Shown here: positions 21,822-34,202 of the stretch, in pieces | How the letters are laid out: every line of letters starts with the position of its first letter | How positions within the stretch are numbered: position 1 is the stretch's first letter | NCBI GenBank assembly: GCA_963675135.1 | Contig: OY776125.1 | Span: forward strand, 26,770,565-26,834,564 | Length of the DNA: 64,000 bases | From: Galeopsis tetrahit | Lineage: Eukaryota > Streptophyta > Magnoliopsida > Lamiales > Lamiaceae | Direction of reading: 5' to 3' | Notes under the pieces: generated by a model | The model's database searches: none | Seen by the model: only the letters and a program-made list of their open reading frames with translations | Told to the model about the DNA's origin: nothing | Program-made: the position numbers and the translations under genes

Positions 21822-24800
21822 TATTCTTTAAGCCAAGCATACTATTAAAAATGAATCTTTGGCTTTCTCATACTATTAAAAATGAATCTTTGGCTTTCTG
21901 AGGGGGTGGTGTCCAAAACCTATTTTTTGGCATGATTATAAGATTCGCCCTATATTTTTAAAGTGGTTTTTTCTAACCTATATAAATGGCAATTGAAAAA
22001 AAATATGGTGTGGTGGGAGTACAAACTATATATTTTAGCTAAGTTCTACATAATTTTAGTGTGGTGGGAATACATATATACAGTAACTTATAATTTTATA
22101 TGATAAGTAAAATAATTATTCACCATTAATGATTATTGTTTAGTTATTGATTTGTGTTGACATTAATTTTTAAATATGATTGTTTAGATCAATATTAATT
22201 TTATGGTGTGTATGCTCATTTCAGCTCGATATAGGTGGTGTAGCCAAAAATAATATTTCAAAAGAGGAGTTATACGTACCAAAAGCGAGCAAATGGAATT
22301 AAGTCTCAGCCTAAAGGTGAGACTACTTTTACCTAAACATAAAAGTGTTTGAGACAATTAAAAAAATGCTAGGACCAGCAACATAGTAGAGTGCGACTGT
22401 TTGGAACAACTATAAAAAAATCTATTATGTTTTTTTTAAGAGAATTAATGACACAATTTTTTTAAACTTAAAGTGACTTTAATACTTATATGAGGTGTCT
22501 GTTTATAAATTCATTTTATTTACTCATCTACATGCTTTTGTAAAATTCTACAATGTTTTTCCATATTAACTTCTTTGTCAATTCAACCCTCAATACTCGT
22601 AGCATTAGTTGTTATTTTCAATTAATGAAATTTTATGTTTCAGATTTTTGCACTTGTTGCAATCTTTCTATATTATGATTGTACGGGTGGCAAAAGAGAG
22701 TACGTGGTTCTGGTGGATCCTCCGAATGTGGGTAGTGGGTTGATGAAAAAGGGTGGTGGGTCGCGAAGGTGGATTTTAATAGGAAGTTCGGGCAAAGAAG
22801 TAGTACTCGATGTCGATAAATACGCGATCATGCATCGCCTACAGATACACGCACGTGATCTTCGCATTTTGGACCCCCTTTTGTCTTATCCCTCTACAAT
22901 CCTCGGCCGTGAGAGAGCTATTATTCTCAATTTAGAGGTGGGAATTTCAACTTGTCTTTTTTAATTAAAGTATAAACTTTGAGTAATTTTTTTTTAAAGT
23001 ATGTTTTTCATTAGTGGGCTTATTCATTTTCTTTTGATTGGTTTATGCAGCATATCAAGGCTATTATTACCTCTAAAGAGGTGAGTTTTTCTAAAAATTT
23101 TTTTTTTTTTTTTTACGTACTTTGCTTTTGCATCTTTTTAGTATTCATATTCATCAAATATTAACTATTGATAACTCAGGTGTTGCTTCTTAATCCACAT
23201 GACGATAACGTTGTGCCTGTAGTGGAGGAACTCCGAAGGCATCTTCAGAATGATGTTAACGCGGGTGAAGAAGATGGTACTTACTAAATTCTTATTCTAC
23301 TTAATTAGCTGTAAAAACACTTCAGTCTATTTATTTATTTTGTTTGGATTTTTTGTCTTTTGTGAAATTTCATAACAGAGAAAAAATTGAATAGAATGCA
23401 TATTGAAAAATTAGAGAGATGTAGAATTGTAATATAAAAGAGATCGAGGTTTACACAATGTTGACCATTTGAGTTGTTCTCTTTGCACCCTTCCCCTGGG
23501 CATGGATATTAATCTATGACATCTTGGACTTATTTATCTAAAAAACTGAGAAATTGGACTTTTACCAAACTAGATTACATCCACATAATATTTTGGTGCA
23601 AACTCATCCGTAGTAACAACCAGTAAAGAATCGTCTGATGTGACAAATTTTCGCCATGATGAATGAAGTAGGGAGAACTATTGATTAACAGCAGTTGGAG
23701 GAGGAGTGGAAGTAAAGATAGAGAATTCCAATTGTCGGAAGGATTTCACGCACACAGAGAATTATACTGTATATGTTTTGCAGTATCAAGCTAGAAAAAT
23801 CCCTAATTTTGAGAGTAGAAAAGTCGAGTATAGTACTCAAACAAGAGTTTAGAAATTATAGAATTGTGATAGACACGAAGAAAATAGAATTAATTGAGTA
23901 TAGAACTCTAGCTAGAATATAGTAAACTAGAAAAACCCTATTTTTACAGGGTAGAAGAATCGAGTATAAAACTCTAAGAATTCGATCGAAGAAGATAGTG
24001 GAATATGATTCGAATCTAAAACTCACGAGCATAGAACCAAAAAAAAAAAAGGAGTATAGAACTCAAGAAACTCAAATAAATGAGTATAGAACTCTAAGAA
24101 TTTGAATCAAGATTTGACATAAATGAGTATAGACTCGAGAGATTCAAGATTTGATAGAAATTAGTATAAAACTCAAGAAATTTAAGAAATTCATTCATAC
24201 CTAATTGCGGAAAACGTATTTAGATCGACGAGCTTGTTTAATTCATAAATTTCATAAGAGGAGGAAATTGAATAAAATGCATATTGAAAGAATATAGAAA
24301 TGTAGAATTGAAATTGAATAGAGAATTACATCAAATTAAATTGAGAAAGTGATTCTCATTCCTCCTCTATATAAAAGTTGAATTGAGAAAGTGATTCTCA
24401 TTCCTCCTCTATATAAAAGGGAGGTTTACAAGAGGAGTTGCAATAAACTAAAACTATCTTGTTCATTTTGACTTTTATACAATATTGACCTTTTGAGTTT
24501 GTTCTCTTCACACCTCTCTTGCTTTTCAAAACTATGTAATTTCATAGAAAAATTATTGTACAAGTCATAATAAAATTTATTGCAAATTGTAGATTCTCCG
24601 TTCGAGTTTCGGGCACTCGAGGTAGTGTTGGAAGCTATTTGTAGTTACTTGTCTGCCCGTACCATAGAATTGGAGGCTGCAGTATACCCAGCTCTGGATA
24701 TGTTCACTTCAAAGGTGATTTTCTTTTGGTGTTTTATGAATATTTTATTTCATTTAGAAATGGGTTAGATTTATAAGTATTTTTTACTTTATTTCTGGTT

Positions 24801-25829
24801 TACTTTGTTGTTTTGCCGTGAACCTCGTGAACTTGTTCTGGTTCATGTACCTTTGTGTTTTTAATTTTGATTTATGAAATTGTTTGTAGATTAGCAGCCG
24901 TAATTTAGATCGTGTACGACAGTTAAAGAGTCAAATGACCAGGTTGACTACTCGTGTACAAAAGGTATGTAGAACCTCTGCTTTTATTGTTGAACATGAA
25001 AGAATTTTGAACCCTTGTAAAACTCATGGTTGTTTCTTTCGTTGTCTACAGCAAAGATATAAGTGTTTTGTCTAGGAACAAACGTTGATATTTTGATATA
25101 TTATTCGTGCTATAGTTTTTTGCTATTTGGTATATATATTATTAGGTTCTAGGTTAATGTTTTACGCAAGCTTAAACGTATAGTTTTTGCCTTTTACGCA
25201 CAAATTACCATAATAGAACATATATTCTGAATTGTCATGTTCCTCTTGCTTCTTGTTACTGTGAACATGGCAAAGCACAACTGTCTCATTGTCTGTTAAT
25301 TACACTAGATCTCAGTCTCTTGTTTAATCTTTTTAGTCTTGGTTACCTTTCATATTCTTCATAGCACTTCCAGTTGGATAATTCTTTTAATCTAAAAAAT
25401 GTTTGTATTTATTTACAATCAAATATACATGTACTTTATTATTGTGTGTGTATATATGTAATTAAATGATTAATTCTTTATTACAATTACTGCACGATAG
25501 CCCACTCTTAGAATATAATTTACCACTGGTTGAATAAAAACTGTATTTAATTTTTTCCATGCAATAGAAGAGATTATTTCATATTAAACATATACATATC
25601 CTTTTGTAATTGTTCAGGTTCGGGGTGAGCTTGAGCAACTTTTGGATGATGACGATGACATGGCGGACCTTTGCTTGACTCGGAAGTTAGCGGGTGCATC
25701 ACCTGTGAGCGCGTCTGGTACAGCTAATCGGTTCATCACGTCCCCTACAATCGGCTCCAAAATATCTAAAACTAGTAGGGCATTTATCGCCACTGTCCGT
25801 GGGGATGAGAATGACGTCGACGAACTTGA

Positions 25830-26010
25830 TATAAAGGATGACTCATTCAAGACTTAAGAAGACCAATTCTTATGGAGTTAGTTACGGACTAGTTCATACT
25901 TATCTTATCTTGTAATTCAAATATTGTATCTATTTAAAGAACACAATAGTAGCGGCTGTAATCAATCAAATATTCAATACAAAAAATATATTTCTTCTGT
26001 ACATTTTATA
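25830..26010 (+). repeat. 5' LTR of R5
   Basis: 181 bp, identical to the 3' LTR, with TATA termini. It contains a TATTTAAAGAA box-like sequence near 25930. Its first codons complete the interrupted MRS2 exon with a stop at 25855-25857. Confidence 0.95.
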
Positions 26011-26080
26011 TGGTATCAAGAGAGGTTACGATCTGAGACCTTCTTCTTCTTGAGCCCTAATCCTCTATCTCTTCCTCACC

Positions 26081-29000
26081 ATGACAGAACCTACAGAAAC
26101 TACAGAAATTACAGAAACTGCTGCTTCAACCACCGCACCATCAATTGTGCCAATCACAGCCCATCACCATCTCCCAATTAAGCTATCTCATAAAAACTTT
26201 CCCTCTTGGCGTGCTCACCTCCTTGCCCTCCTTCGTGGGCACAACTTATTGGGCTATATTGATGGCTCCCTGCCGTGCCCGACTCTGGCCGCCAATGGCT
26301 CCAACGCCACAGCCGTCACTACCTGGTTCCGCCAAGATCAACTGTTGTTGGCTGCGATCTTCGGATCATTAACACCAGAGGTACTTCCTCTTATTTCCTC
26401 TTCAGATTCTTCAGCTGCAGCATGGGCAGTCCTCAACAGGCTGTTTGCAAACAAATCCCGATCCCGAGTCAATCAATTGAAGAGTGAACTCTTCCGTCTC
26501 ACGATTGACGATCGCTCCATAACTGACTACATGCACTACGTTAAATCAAAAGTGGATGAACTCGCTTTGATTGATGAACCTGTGTCTGCAGACGATCTCA
26601 CGCTATTTGTGATAAATGGCTTAGGTCCTGAATACGCAAACATTGTCGGTCCTATTCGCACTCGTGAATCGTCTCTCCGCTTCGAGGAACTCCATGACTT
26701 ACTCTTCGAGCATGAACTCTCAATTAAGAACCAGGAGAAGGCCCACAAAACCCTTCTCGCCACTGCTAATGCCGCACACTCCGGCGGGAATCGTGGCCCC
26801 TCTACCTCCAACCGAAAACCTCAATCTGGTGGCAATCGTGGAGGTAACCACCACTCTGGCCAGAGGTCGCATCACTCAGGCTTCCACGGCAACTCCCCAG
26901 CCCGTGGTGGAAACAATGGGCACTCATCAAATTATCGCGGCTTCACCTCGTCAAACCGTGGCAACCACCAGCCTGGTGGTGGTTCTCCATTTGGCAACAA
27001 ACCTCCTGTTGTATGCCAGCTATGTGGTGGTATTGGCCACACAGCCATCACTTGCCGCCGTCCTCCGTATTTGGCTAACTATGCAGCTTCGCCGTCAAAC
27101 ACATCCCACAATCCATGGCTCGTCGACACAGGTGCCTCTCACAATCTCACTAATGACTTGAGCAACCTTTCCATTCACTCGGAGTATGACGGCACTGATG
27201 AAGTGCATATTGCAGATGGAACTGGACTCCCTATCACTTATATTGGTAAATCTGTCTTACAATTTCCATCTCATTCTTTTATTTTATCTGATGTGCTTTG
27301 TGTTCCATCTGCTACACAAAACTTATTATCAGTTAGTAAGTTTACTTCTGCAAATCAAGTATCTATGGAATTTTTTCCTGATTATTTCATTGTCAAGGAT
27401 CGAGCCACGGGGGCGCTTCTAGCTAAAGGTTCTTGCCGTGATGGAGTCTATCATTTCACCCCACCATCTTCTTTGCAGAATTCTGAGTTCAAGTCTGTTT
27501 CAGTTGGTGTCCGTGCTTCGTCCCTCCATTGGCATGCTCGCCTCGGGCATCCATCTTTGGACACAAGCACTTTTATTATTAGCAAACATAATTTACCTTT
27601 ATTGCAAAAGTCCCAGGTTTCGGGCACAGACTGTATTTCTTGCCGCTTGAGCAAATCGCATAGACTGCCTTTTTCGGCTTCTTCCTTTAATGCTTTGCAT
27701 CCTCTTCATTACTTGTTTGCTGATGTTTGGGGACCAACGTCCAGTACTTCTATTGATGGTTCAAAATATTTTGTGTTATTTGTGGATTTATTCAGTCGTT
27801 ACTGTTGGTTGTTTCCGATAAATGCGAAATCACAAGTTGCCTCCATATTCATCCAATTTCGTGCTTTAGTTGAGAAGCAATTTGGTCATTCAATTCGAAA
27901 TTTCTATACAGATAATGGAGGAGAATTTACTGCCTTACGATCGTACTTGGTTCAGAATGGTATTTCTTGGCTCACTACGGCACCACACACACCTCAACAA
28001 AATGGTATTTCTGAACGACGTAATCGTCATATCCTTGAGATAGGTCGGGCCTTGCTACACCATGCGACACTGCCTCAGTCTTATTGGTCATTTGCTCTCC
28101 AAACTGCAGTATATTTAATCAATCGCATGCCCACTCCCACTCTGGGGAAACGGAGTCCATTTCAGTTGCTCTTTGGTAAATCACCGAACTACACGAAACT
28201 CCGGGTTTTCGGTTGCTTGTGCTTCCCATGGCTACGCCCGTACCTACCAGGCAAGCTCACACCCCCGTCAAAACAATGCATATTTATCGGATACTCTACC
28301 TCCCAGAACGCCTACAAATGTCTTGACCCTGACTCCGGCCGTATATATATTTCACGCCATGTTCACTTTGTTGAGTCTCAGTTTCCAGGCTCTAGACTAC
28401 AGCAACCATCACCACCCTCGTTGCCTTCTATTAACACATTTGATGTTCAGATTCTGCCCATCTTGCCTGCTCCCCCACCCTCTCCAGGTCCGGCACTTGA
28501 TGTTCCTACGGCCATCCCCTCAGTTCCGCCTCCTGCTGAGCCTGTTGTTCCACCAACACCAGCCCCGGCTATCTCGCCTCCTCAGCGCACTCACATCATG
28601 CGCACAAGGAGCCAAAATTTTATTCATAAACCAAAACGCATGTTTGCCGCTACTAAGCATCCACTTCCGGACGATGTCGAACCATCCACCGTCCACCAAG
28701 CTCTCTCACACCCTCTCTGGCGTGCTGCCATGGACGAAGAATTTACGGCACTTCAACGCCATGGCACGTGGGACTTAGTTCCCCCCCCCCCCTTCTCAAG
28801 CTAATATTATCGGTTGCAAATGGGTATTTCGTATTAAACGCAAACCAGACGGCTCAGTTGATAAATACAAGGCTCGCCTCGTTGCAAAGGGCTTCCATCA
28901 GCGCCCTGGCATAGATTTTCGTGAAACCTTCAGTCCCGTGGTCAAGCCTGCGACCATTCGAACTGTCCTATCTTTGGCACTTCAATTTAATTGGTCCCTT

Positions 29001-30242
29001 CGCCAACTTGACGTAAGTAATGCCTTCTTGCATGGCACGTTGGATGTCCCCGTATACATGACTCAACCACCGGGATTCAAGGATGCATCTTCTCCCTCAC
29101 ATGTCTGCTTGCTCCGGCGCACTTTATATGGCCTCCGTCAAGCCCCTCGGGCTTGGTACAATGCCTTAAGCTCAGCCCTGATATCCTTCGGCTTCGTGCA
29201 ATCTCGAGCCGACACTTCTCTTTTCACTCTCCACAAGGACACTCTTCGCCTATATGCTCTTGTATATGTCGATGATATTGTTATCACAGGATCTTCCGAT
29301 GACCAGCTTCTTGCTCTCACTCATCATCTCCAAGCCACCTTTGCCGTGAAGGACCTTGGTCATTTGTCCTATTTTCTAGGTATTGAGGTTGCCTATTGCA
29401 AAGAGGGGTTGTTTCTATCTCAACACAAATACACAATTGATCTACTACGTCGACACAACATGGATGGTGTAAAGCCCTTATTCACACCTATGACTTCAAA
29501 ACCAGCCTCCACCACAGGCCATGTTGATCCCACCGAGTATCGGAGTGCTATCGGTGGACTTCAATACTTGACTATTACTCGCCCCGATATTGCATTTACC
29601 GTCAACAAGCTTGCTCAAAATATGTCTTGCCCATCAGCCTCGCACTGGCTAGCGGTGAAACATTTGTTTCGATATCTCAAAGGTTCGCTGCACCATGGTC
29701 TTCTTCTCCAACGCACACCGTCTTTATCCATCACCGCTTACTCAGACTCAGATTTTGGAGGAGACTTATCAGATGGAAAATCCACATCAGCTTACATTAT
29801 TTTTCTTGGGCCCAACCCTATTTCTTGGCGCTCAAGGAAACAAACCGGTGTTGCACGATCATCTACCGAGGCCGAGTACAGGGCCCTAGCTGCTGCAGCT
29901 TCTGAAGTTTGTTGGTTACTTCATTTATTCAGCGAGCTCCGCATTTATTGTCCCTCGACGCCAAAGCTTCTATGCGATAATATGGGTGCCACTCGTCTAG
30001 CATTAAATCCGGTGCAACATTCACGAATGAAACACATTGCCTTAGACCTTCACTTTGTTCGTGATCTTGCTTCCAAGGGCTGTCTTGCTGTCTCATATGT
30101 CAACACCTTAGACCAATTGGCCGACCTACTCACCAAACCACTAGCTCGGCCACGTTTTCAAAAGTTGCGTTCCAAAATCTCTGTTGCCGATGGAACGTCG
30201 ATTTTGCGGGGGCGTATAAAGGATGACTCATTCAAGACTTAA
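26081..30242 (+). pseudogene. gag-pol polyprotein of copia element R5, single frameshift at a C-run
   Basis: ATG at 26081 opens a 907-codon frame with a UBN2-type gag; a Gly/Asn/His-rich linker; zinc knuckle CQLCGGIGHTAITC near residue 311; protease WLVDTGASHNL near 347; pre-integrase LHWHARLGHP near 483; and integrase motifs FADVWGP, TDNGGEF and TPQQNGISERRN (about 545-645). It stops at 28802-28804, just past a run of 12 C (28781-28792). The next frame continues with reverse transcriptase (GCKWVFRIKRKPDG, YVDDIVITG near 29267) and RNase H (YSDSDFGGDLSDGKSTSAY, STEAEYRALA), and ends at 30240-30242 inside the 3' LTR. A one-base length difference in the C-run accounts for the break. It may be a real mutation or a sequencing error, since everything else is intact. 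Confidence 0.92.
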
Positions 30243-30395
30243 GAAGACCAATTCTTATGGAGTTAGTTACGGACTAGTTCATACTTATCTTATCTTGTAA
30301 TTCAAATATTGTATCTATTTAAAGAACACAATAGTAGCGGCTGTAATCAATCAAATATTCAATACAAAAAATATATTTCTTCTGTACATTTTATA
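30215..30395 (+). repeat. 3' LTR of R5
   Basis: 181 bp, no difference from the 5' LTR. It contains the last nine sense codons and the stop of the pol frame. Followed by the second CTTGA target copy. Confidence 0.95.
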
Positions 30396-30829
30396 CTTGA
30401 AATGCTACTCGAGGTACTTGCTCTCATATAGCGTTCCAATTTTCTACAACAATTTTTTTGTTTTTTGAAATAAATTATAGAATTTGTATTCACATGCAGG
30501 CCTACTTTGTACAAATTGATGGCACGTTCAACAAATTAACTACGGTATGTGGAGTGCTACATTTATTCTTTTTGGAAAACTCACTTGTAAAATATGCATG
30601 AACATATAATTTTTTGGACTAGTCTTATATGAAATATTGCATGCATTACATCCCTAATAATTTAAATCAAAACTCTAAATCCATTTAGTCTAAAAGTCAA
30701 ATTAAGACAATTTTAAAAATTTTGTGGGTTATAAGCCCGAATCCGGGTTGCCCAAAAAATTTGCAGATCGTAAATTGGTGGTTTAATACATGACCAAAAT
30801 ATTACCACTACAACGCCAAGAATTTAATA

Positions 30830-31952
30830 TGTTGGGAATAAAATGAGCTATGTTTTGATTGAATACCAAAAACCCCCCTGAGACATGCCTAAGTCAATGA
30901 AAAATATGTTCTAAGAATGTTAGAATATATAGATTATAGGCTAGATGAGAAGCTGAAATGTTAGGCAGCTCTTAGACAATTAGATGCACAATTTGAGGGG
31001 GAACCTATGCTTTGAAGATGATCAAGATCAAGTCTCCCCAAGGCTCAAATTCTGGAACAAAGAGTAAGGACACTCTATGAAATCTAAGATGCTCTTATCA
31101 GGAGAGTTGTCCAGAGAAAATATTCTTAAAGCTCTGATCAGGAGAGTTGTCCAAAGAAGCTAGCCATATGCAAGAACAAACCTACCTAGCTCAAAAGGAC
31201 AAGACTACTCAAAGGTTTTGGTCAGGAGAGTTGTCCAGATAAGCCAACTCTAAAGTATAAAGTGCTCTGATGCAAAAAGACCAATCATGCTGATTAGGAG
31301 AGTTGTCCAGAGGAGTTGTCTCAGCTAAATTGACCAAGATCAAGTGCTCTGAAAGCCTAAGATCAACTATGCTGAAGAGATTGAGACAACCAGTCCCTAA
31401 AGGTCCTCAAAGGAATGAGCTAAGACCATACACAAGAGAAATAAAGGGAAAGAGCCAAGTCATCTGAAGAAGAGCAAGCCAACCATGCTGAAAAGCAAAA
31501 CTGCTGATAGTGATAAGGAGAGTTGTCCAGATGATAAGGAATGTTGTCCTATCATTGGATCAACCTTCAGAAGCCATGTCCAAGTCCTAACAAGAAGTCA
31601 AACATTGGGAAAAGTGCTGCAGAATGAAGACAAAACTGTTACAGCCGTTTATTACCCAAATGAGGACATGTCACTATCAAGAATCTGTCTTCCAGTTTGA
31701 AGAACTCAAGGAAGACATTTATAGCAATTTGGGGCTGCCTCTCCAACGGGCAAATCCTCCATTTTGTCTATAAATACAGAAGTGTGAAGACCATTTGAAA
31801 GCACCTCAACGAGCACCTCAACACAATCCAACTAAGCTCAAAGTTCTTACAAGCTAGAGTGCTTTCAAAGCTTTCAAAGACTATCTTAGTCTTCAAACAC
31901 TTCATCTAAGCTGAACTCAATTGTATATCCTTACACAAGCTTAGAGAGATAC
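30830..31952. repeat. R6-family LTR fragment in MRS2 copy A intron
   Basis: Lies in the 1.9-kb intron 30545-32464. It begins near TGTTGGGAATAAAATG. A motif like GGAGAGTTGTCCAGA recurs six or more times across 31090-31530. From about 31440 to 31950 it matches 15300-15790. The match stops at agagagata, where different DNA starts, so the right end is lost. The region is non-coding. Confidence 0.5.
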
Positions 31953-31969
31953 GTGTCAAAACATTCTGA

Positions 31970-32340
31970 TAAATTGACCCAAAAAATTAAGTGTCCAAAA
32001 TATTTTTGGACATGTATTAATACACTTTTGACCTTATAGTGATAATATTTTAGTCTTGTTGTAACATTGTTTTAGTCATATAGTAGTTGAATAAGTCAAA
32101 ATCATTTTAGTAATTTTGCCAAAAAAAAACAAAAATGTCCAGAATATTTTTGGACTTGCAGTAATACATTTTTGATCTTATAGCAGTAACATGGTTTTGG
32201 TCATGTAGTAAGATAATATTTTAGAGCGAAATTAAATATTCTAATTAAGGTTTAGAGCGAAATTAAATATTCTAATTAAGGTTGACCCGCTTTGACCCGC
32301 TTTGACCCGCTTTGACCCGTGTTTGACGCACAAATTTTGA
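31970..32340. repeat. Short tandem and dispersed repeats in the intron
   Basis: Includes two direct copies of a 31-bp sequence around agcgaaattaaatattctaa (32223-32282), four units of TTTGACCCGC (32281-32320), and two related blocks with ccaaaatatttttggac or ccagaatatttttggac. No coding potential. Confidence 0.6.
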
Positions 32341-32923
32341 CTTAATTTATCTTAATTGATCAATATTGCATGTGTCCAATAAGTTTTTGTCAATTTTTAA
32401 AAATAAATCAATAAACATTGTACTATATCGTTTTGATCAATTTTTTCTCAACCTATTTTTGCAGCTTCGTGAATACATTGACAACACAAGAGATTATATC
32501 AATATTCAGCTTGACAATCACCGAAATAAGCTCATTCAGGTACAATATTATGGCCTTATAATTTCTTTGAGTAATAGTGCAACTAGAAGTTTTTGTATAT
32601 TTTTTAATGGGTTTTCAACTTGCAGTTGGAGCTCTTTCTCAGTGTGGCGAACATTTGTCTATCACTTTATTCGTTGGTAGCTGGGATCTTCGGTATGAAC
32701 ATTCCATATACGTGGAACGAAGGTTATGGATTCATGTTCAAATGGGTAAGTACCACTGAGTATCTAATTACTTGCGTTTATTTGATTATTAAATTAATTT
32801 CTAGTTAAACTGAAACCATCTCTTTGTTTATTTCAGGTCGTCATTGTCACTGGAATCGTGTGTATTGTTGTCTTTGCACTAATAATGTCTTATGCTCGCA
32901 AAAAGCGGCTTGTTGGATCTTGA

Positions 32924-33615
32924 AACCATTTTAAAATTTATTTTATGAAACTTTAGGAATTCAAAGTGTAGTGGATGATTATTGTTATTTATGGTCAAAT
33001 ATTTGCAATAATATTTATTATATATGAATGTTAATTGCCCCGCTTGTAGAAATACATAAGATTTTGGCAATAGCTCAAATCACCACAGTATAAAAAAAAG
33101 CCTTCAGCTAAATATTCTAAAAAATTTTGGAAGTTTTTTAAGTTTAAAAAAAATTTAAAGTTTTTTTGACAAGTTTAGAAAAAAACTTGAATGTATTTTC
33201 CACAAATTTTGGATAAAAAAAATCGGAAAGTTTTTTCTGAAAATTCTAAAAGAAATCGGAATTTTTTGTTGTATTTTACAAATATATGAAAAAAAAAAAA
33301 AACTTTTGAGATTTTTTCAAAAATTCGACACATCAGAGTTAAGTTCATATCCGACCTAGTTTTTGCAATTTTTATGTTCAGTTCGTGCAAACTCAATTTT
33401 ATAGTCTCAAAATCATATTCTATTGAAATTTGAAATAACATGTTGACATTATGTTTGGAACACTTAAACTAATCTAAAATGACTGATATTTAAGTGCAAT
33501 TGGTTGTACATATACAATTGAAATTAGGCTTCAATAAATTGGATAAAATGATGGGTCAAATATTAAATTGAATAAATTGAAATTAAAATCAAAATGTATT
33601 AATACACTTAATTGC
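32924..33615. other. Intergenic DNA 3' of MRS2 copy A
   Basis: AT-rich, with homopolymer A and T runs at 33100-33310. Includes a degenerate relative of the 20270-20350 flank (around 33500-33590). No gene seen. Confidence 0.5.
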
Positions 33616-33821
33616 TTTCCCGGCGTTCGCTTTTGGCCCCTGATTCTATTAGGCCTTTGATGTATGGCGCCGCCGTCGTCCTATCTGGAAGAGAGTTGTT
33701 CTGTGATTTTCCGATCAAAAGCTGCTCCAACCGGATCCTAATTCCTGCTGTGTCACACTTTTTTTTGTATTAAATGTCGGAATTATCCCTAAGTTTTATG
33801 TTAATTATGTATACGTACATG
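33616..33821 (+). repeat. Third copy of the MRS2 5'-flank segment, left half
   Basis: Matches 19790-19980 and 58395-58577, including the end of the membrane-protein ORF (LLAP, then a changed region, then CSDFPIKSCSNRILIPAV in a shifted frame), but with a 4-base loss that breaks the frame. It runs to ATG at 33819-33821, where CACTA copy 2 begins. The flank resumes at 42595. Confidence 0.8.
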
Positions 33822-34170
33822 CACCACAAAACTGGGCTCAAAACGCGAGGAAGTAGGCGAGGGAAAAACCCTCAGAAACCGTAGCAGCGACAAAGTACGC
33901 GAGGGAATCTTTCCCTAGTTAAGATGTTCCTCGGTAACGAGTACGCGAGGAATTTCGAAAAACGCTCGCTGATTTGCGAGGGAACACGTGCTCGCCTATT
34001 CCCGAGGGAAAATTCCCTCGCCCACTCACGAGCAAATATCTGTCGCCCACTAGCGAGGGAAACGTTCCCTCGGCAATTAGCGAGGGTCGATCCCTCACAA
34101 ATCCTATTTTTTAATTAAATCAATATTGAGTTGATCCCTCGCGAAGCCCTCGCAAATTAGCGAGGGATTT
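33822..34170. repeat. Left subterminal repeats of CACTA copy 2
   Basis: At least a dozen copies of GCGAGG(G/A) or its complement CCCTCGC occur between 33845 and 34165 in both orientations, the usual arrangement of transposase-binding subterminal repeats. Right-hand counterparts are at 42320-42570. Confidence 0.8.
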
Positions 34171-34202
34171 CCCACGCCAATATTATCCAAATAAAAATTG
34201 AA

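Larger units (their letters stand above)
19913..22292. other. 5' flank of MRS2 copy A
   Basis: AT-rich DNA that aligns over most of its length with 58525-61043. No coding region recognised. It holds two Stowaway-like MITEs (listed separately) and a 34-bp direct duplication near 21834-21900. It differs from the copy B flank mainly by MITE insertions. Confidence 0.6.
25830..30395 (+). mobile_element. Young Ty1-copia retrotransposon R5 (Ale/Retrofit-like) inside an MRS2 exon
   Basis: 4566 bp with 181-bp LTRs at 25830-26010 and 30215-30395, which I compared base by base and found identical. The target duplication CTTGA lies at 25825-25829 and 30396-30400. Removing one copy plus the element restores the conserved ELEMLLEAY reading frame. 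The primer site tggtatcaagag (initiator Met tRNA type) starts at 26011. A G-rich purine tract precedes 30215. LTR termini are TATA...TATA instead of the usual TG...CA. Confidence 0.95.
22293..32923 (+). pseudogene. MRS2/CorA-type magnesium transporter gene, copy A, disrupted by a copia element
   Basis: Exons, all with GT-AG borders: possible leader 22293-22316 (MELSLSLK), then 22644-22937, 23051-23080, 23180-23276, 24593-24714, 24890-24964, 25618-25829 plus 30401-30413 (one exon split by R5), 30500-30544, 32465-32539, 32626-32745 and 32837-32923 (TGA). Together the certain exons encode about 389 residues, normal for plant MRS2. Landmarks: ARDLRILDPLLSYPSTILGR; HIKAIITSKE; SPFEFRALE; the coiled-coil VRGELEQLLDDDDDMADLCL; ELEMLLEAYFVQIDGT, which spans the split; LREYIDNTRDYINIQLDN; and the pore-signature GMN at 32692-32700 inside a membrane segment, with a second membrane segment and a basic tail after it. 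As found, the exon reads into the LTR and stops after IKDDSFKT, losing both membrane segments. The N-terminus is uncertain: ATG 22635 and ATG 22742 are alternatives. Confidence 0.85.

Noticed and set aside
22635..22743. Hydrophobic N-terminus MFQIFALVAIFLYYDCTGGK as a signal peptide for MRS2
   Set aside because: The ATG overlaps a good splice acceptor (tttcag at 22643), and MRS2 proteins usually begin with a soluble domain. Its status as an exon start or an intron end cannot be settled here.
33924..34118. ORF of 64 codons in the left CACTA end
   Set aside because: Made of GCGAGGG subterminal repeats read as codons (repeated Arg/Glu words); no start context.
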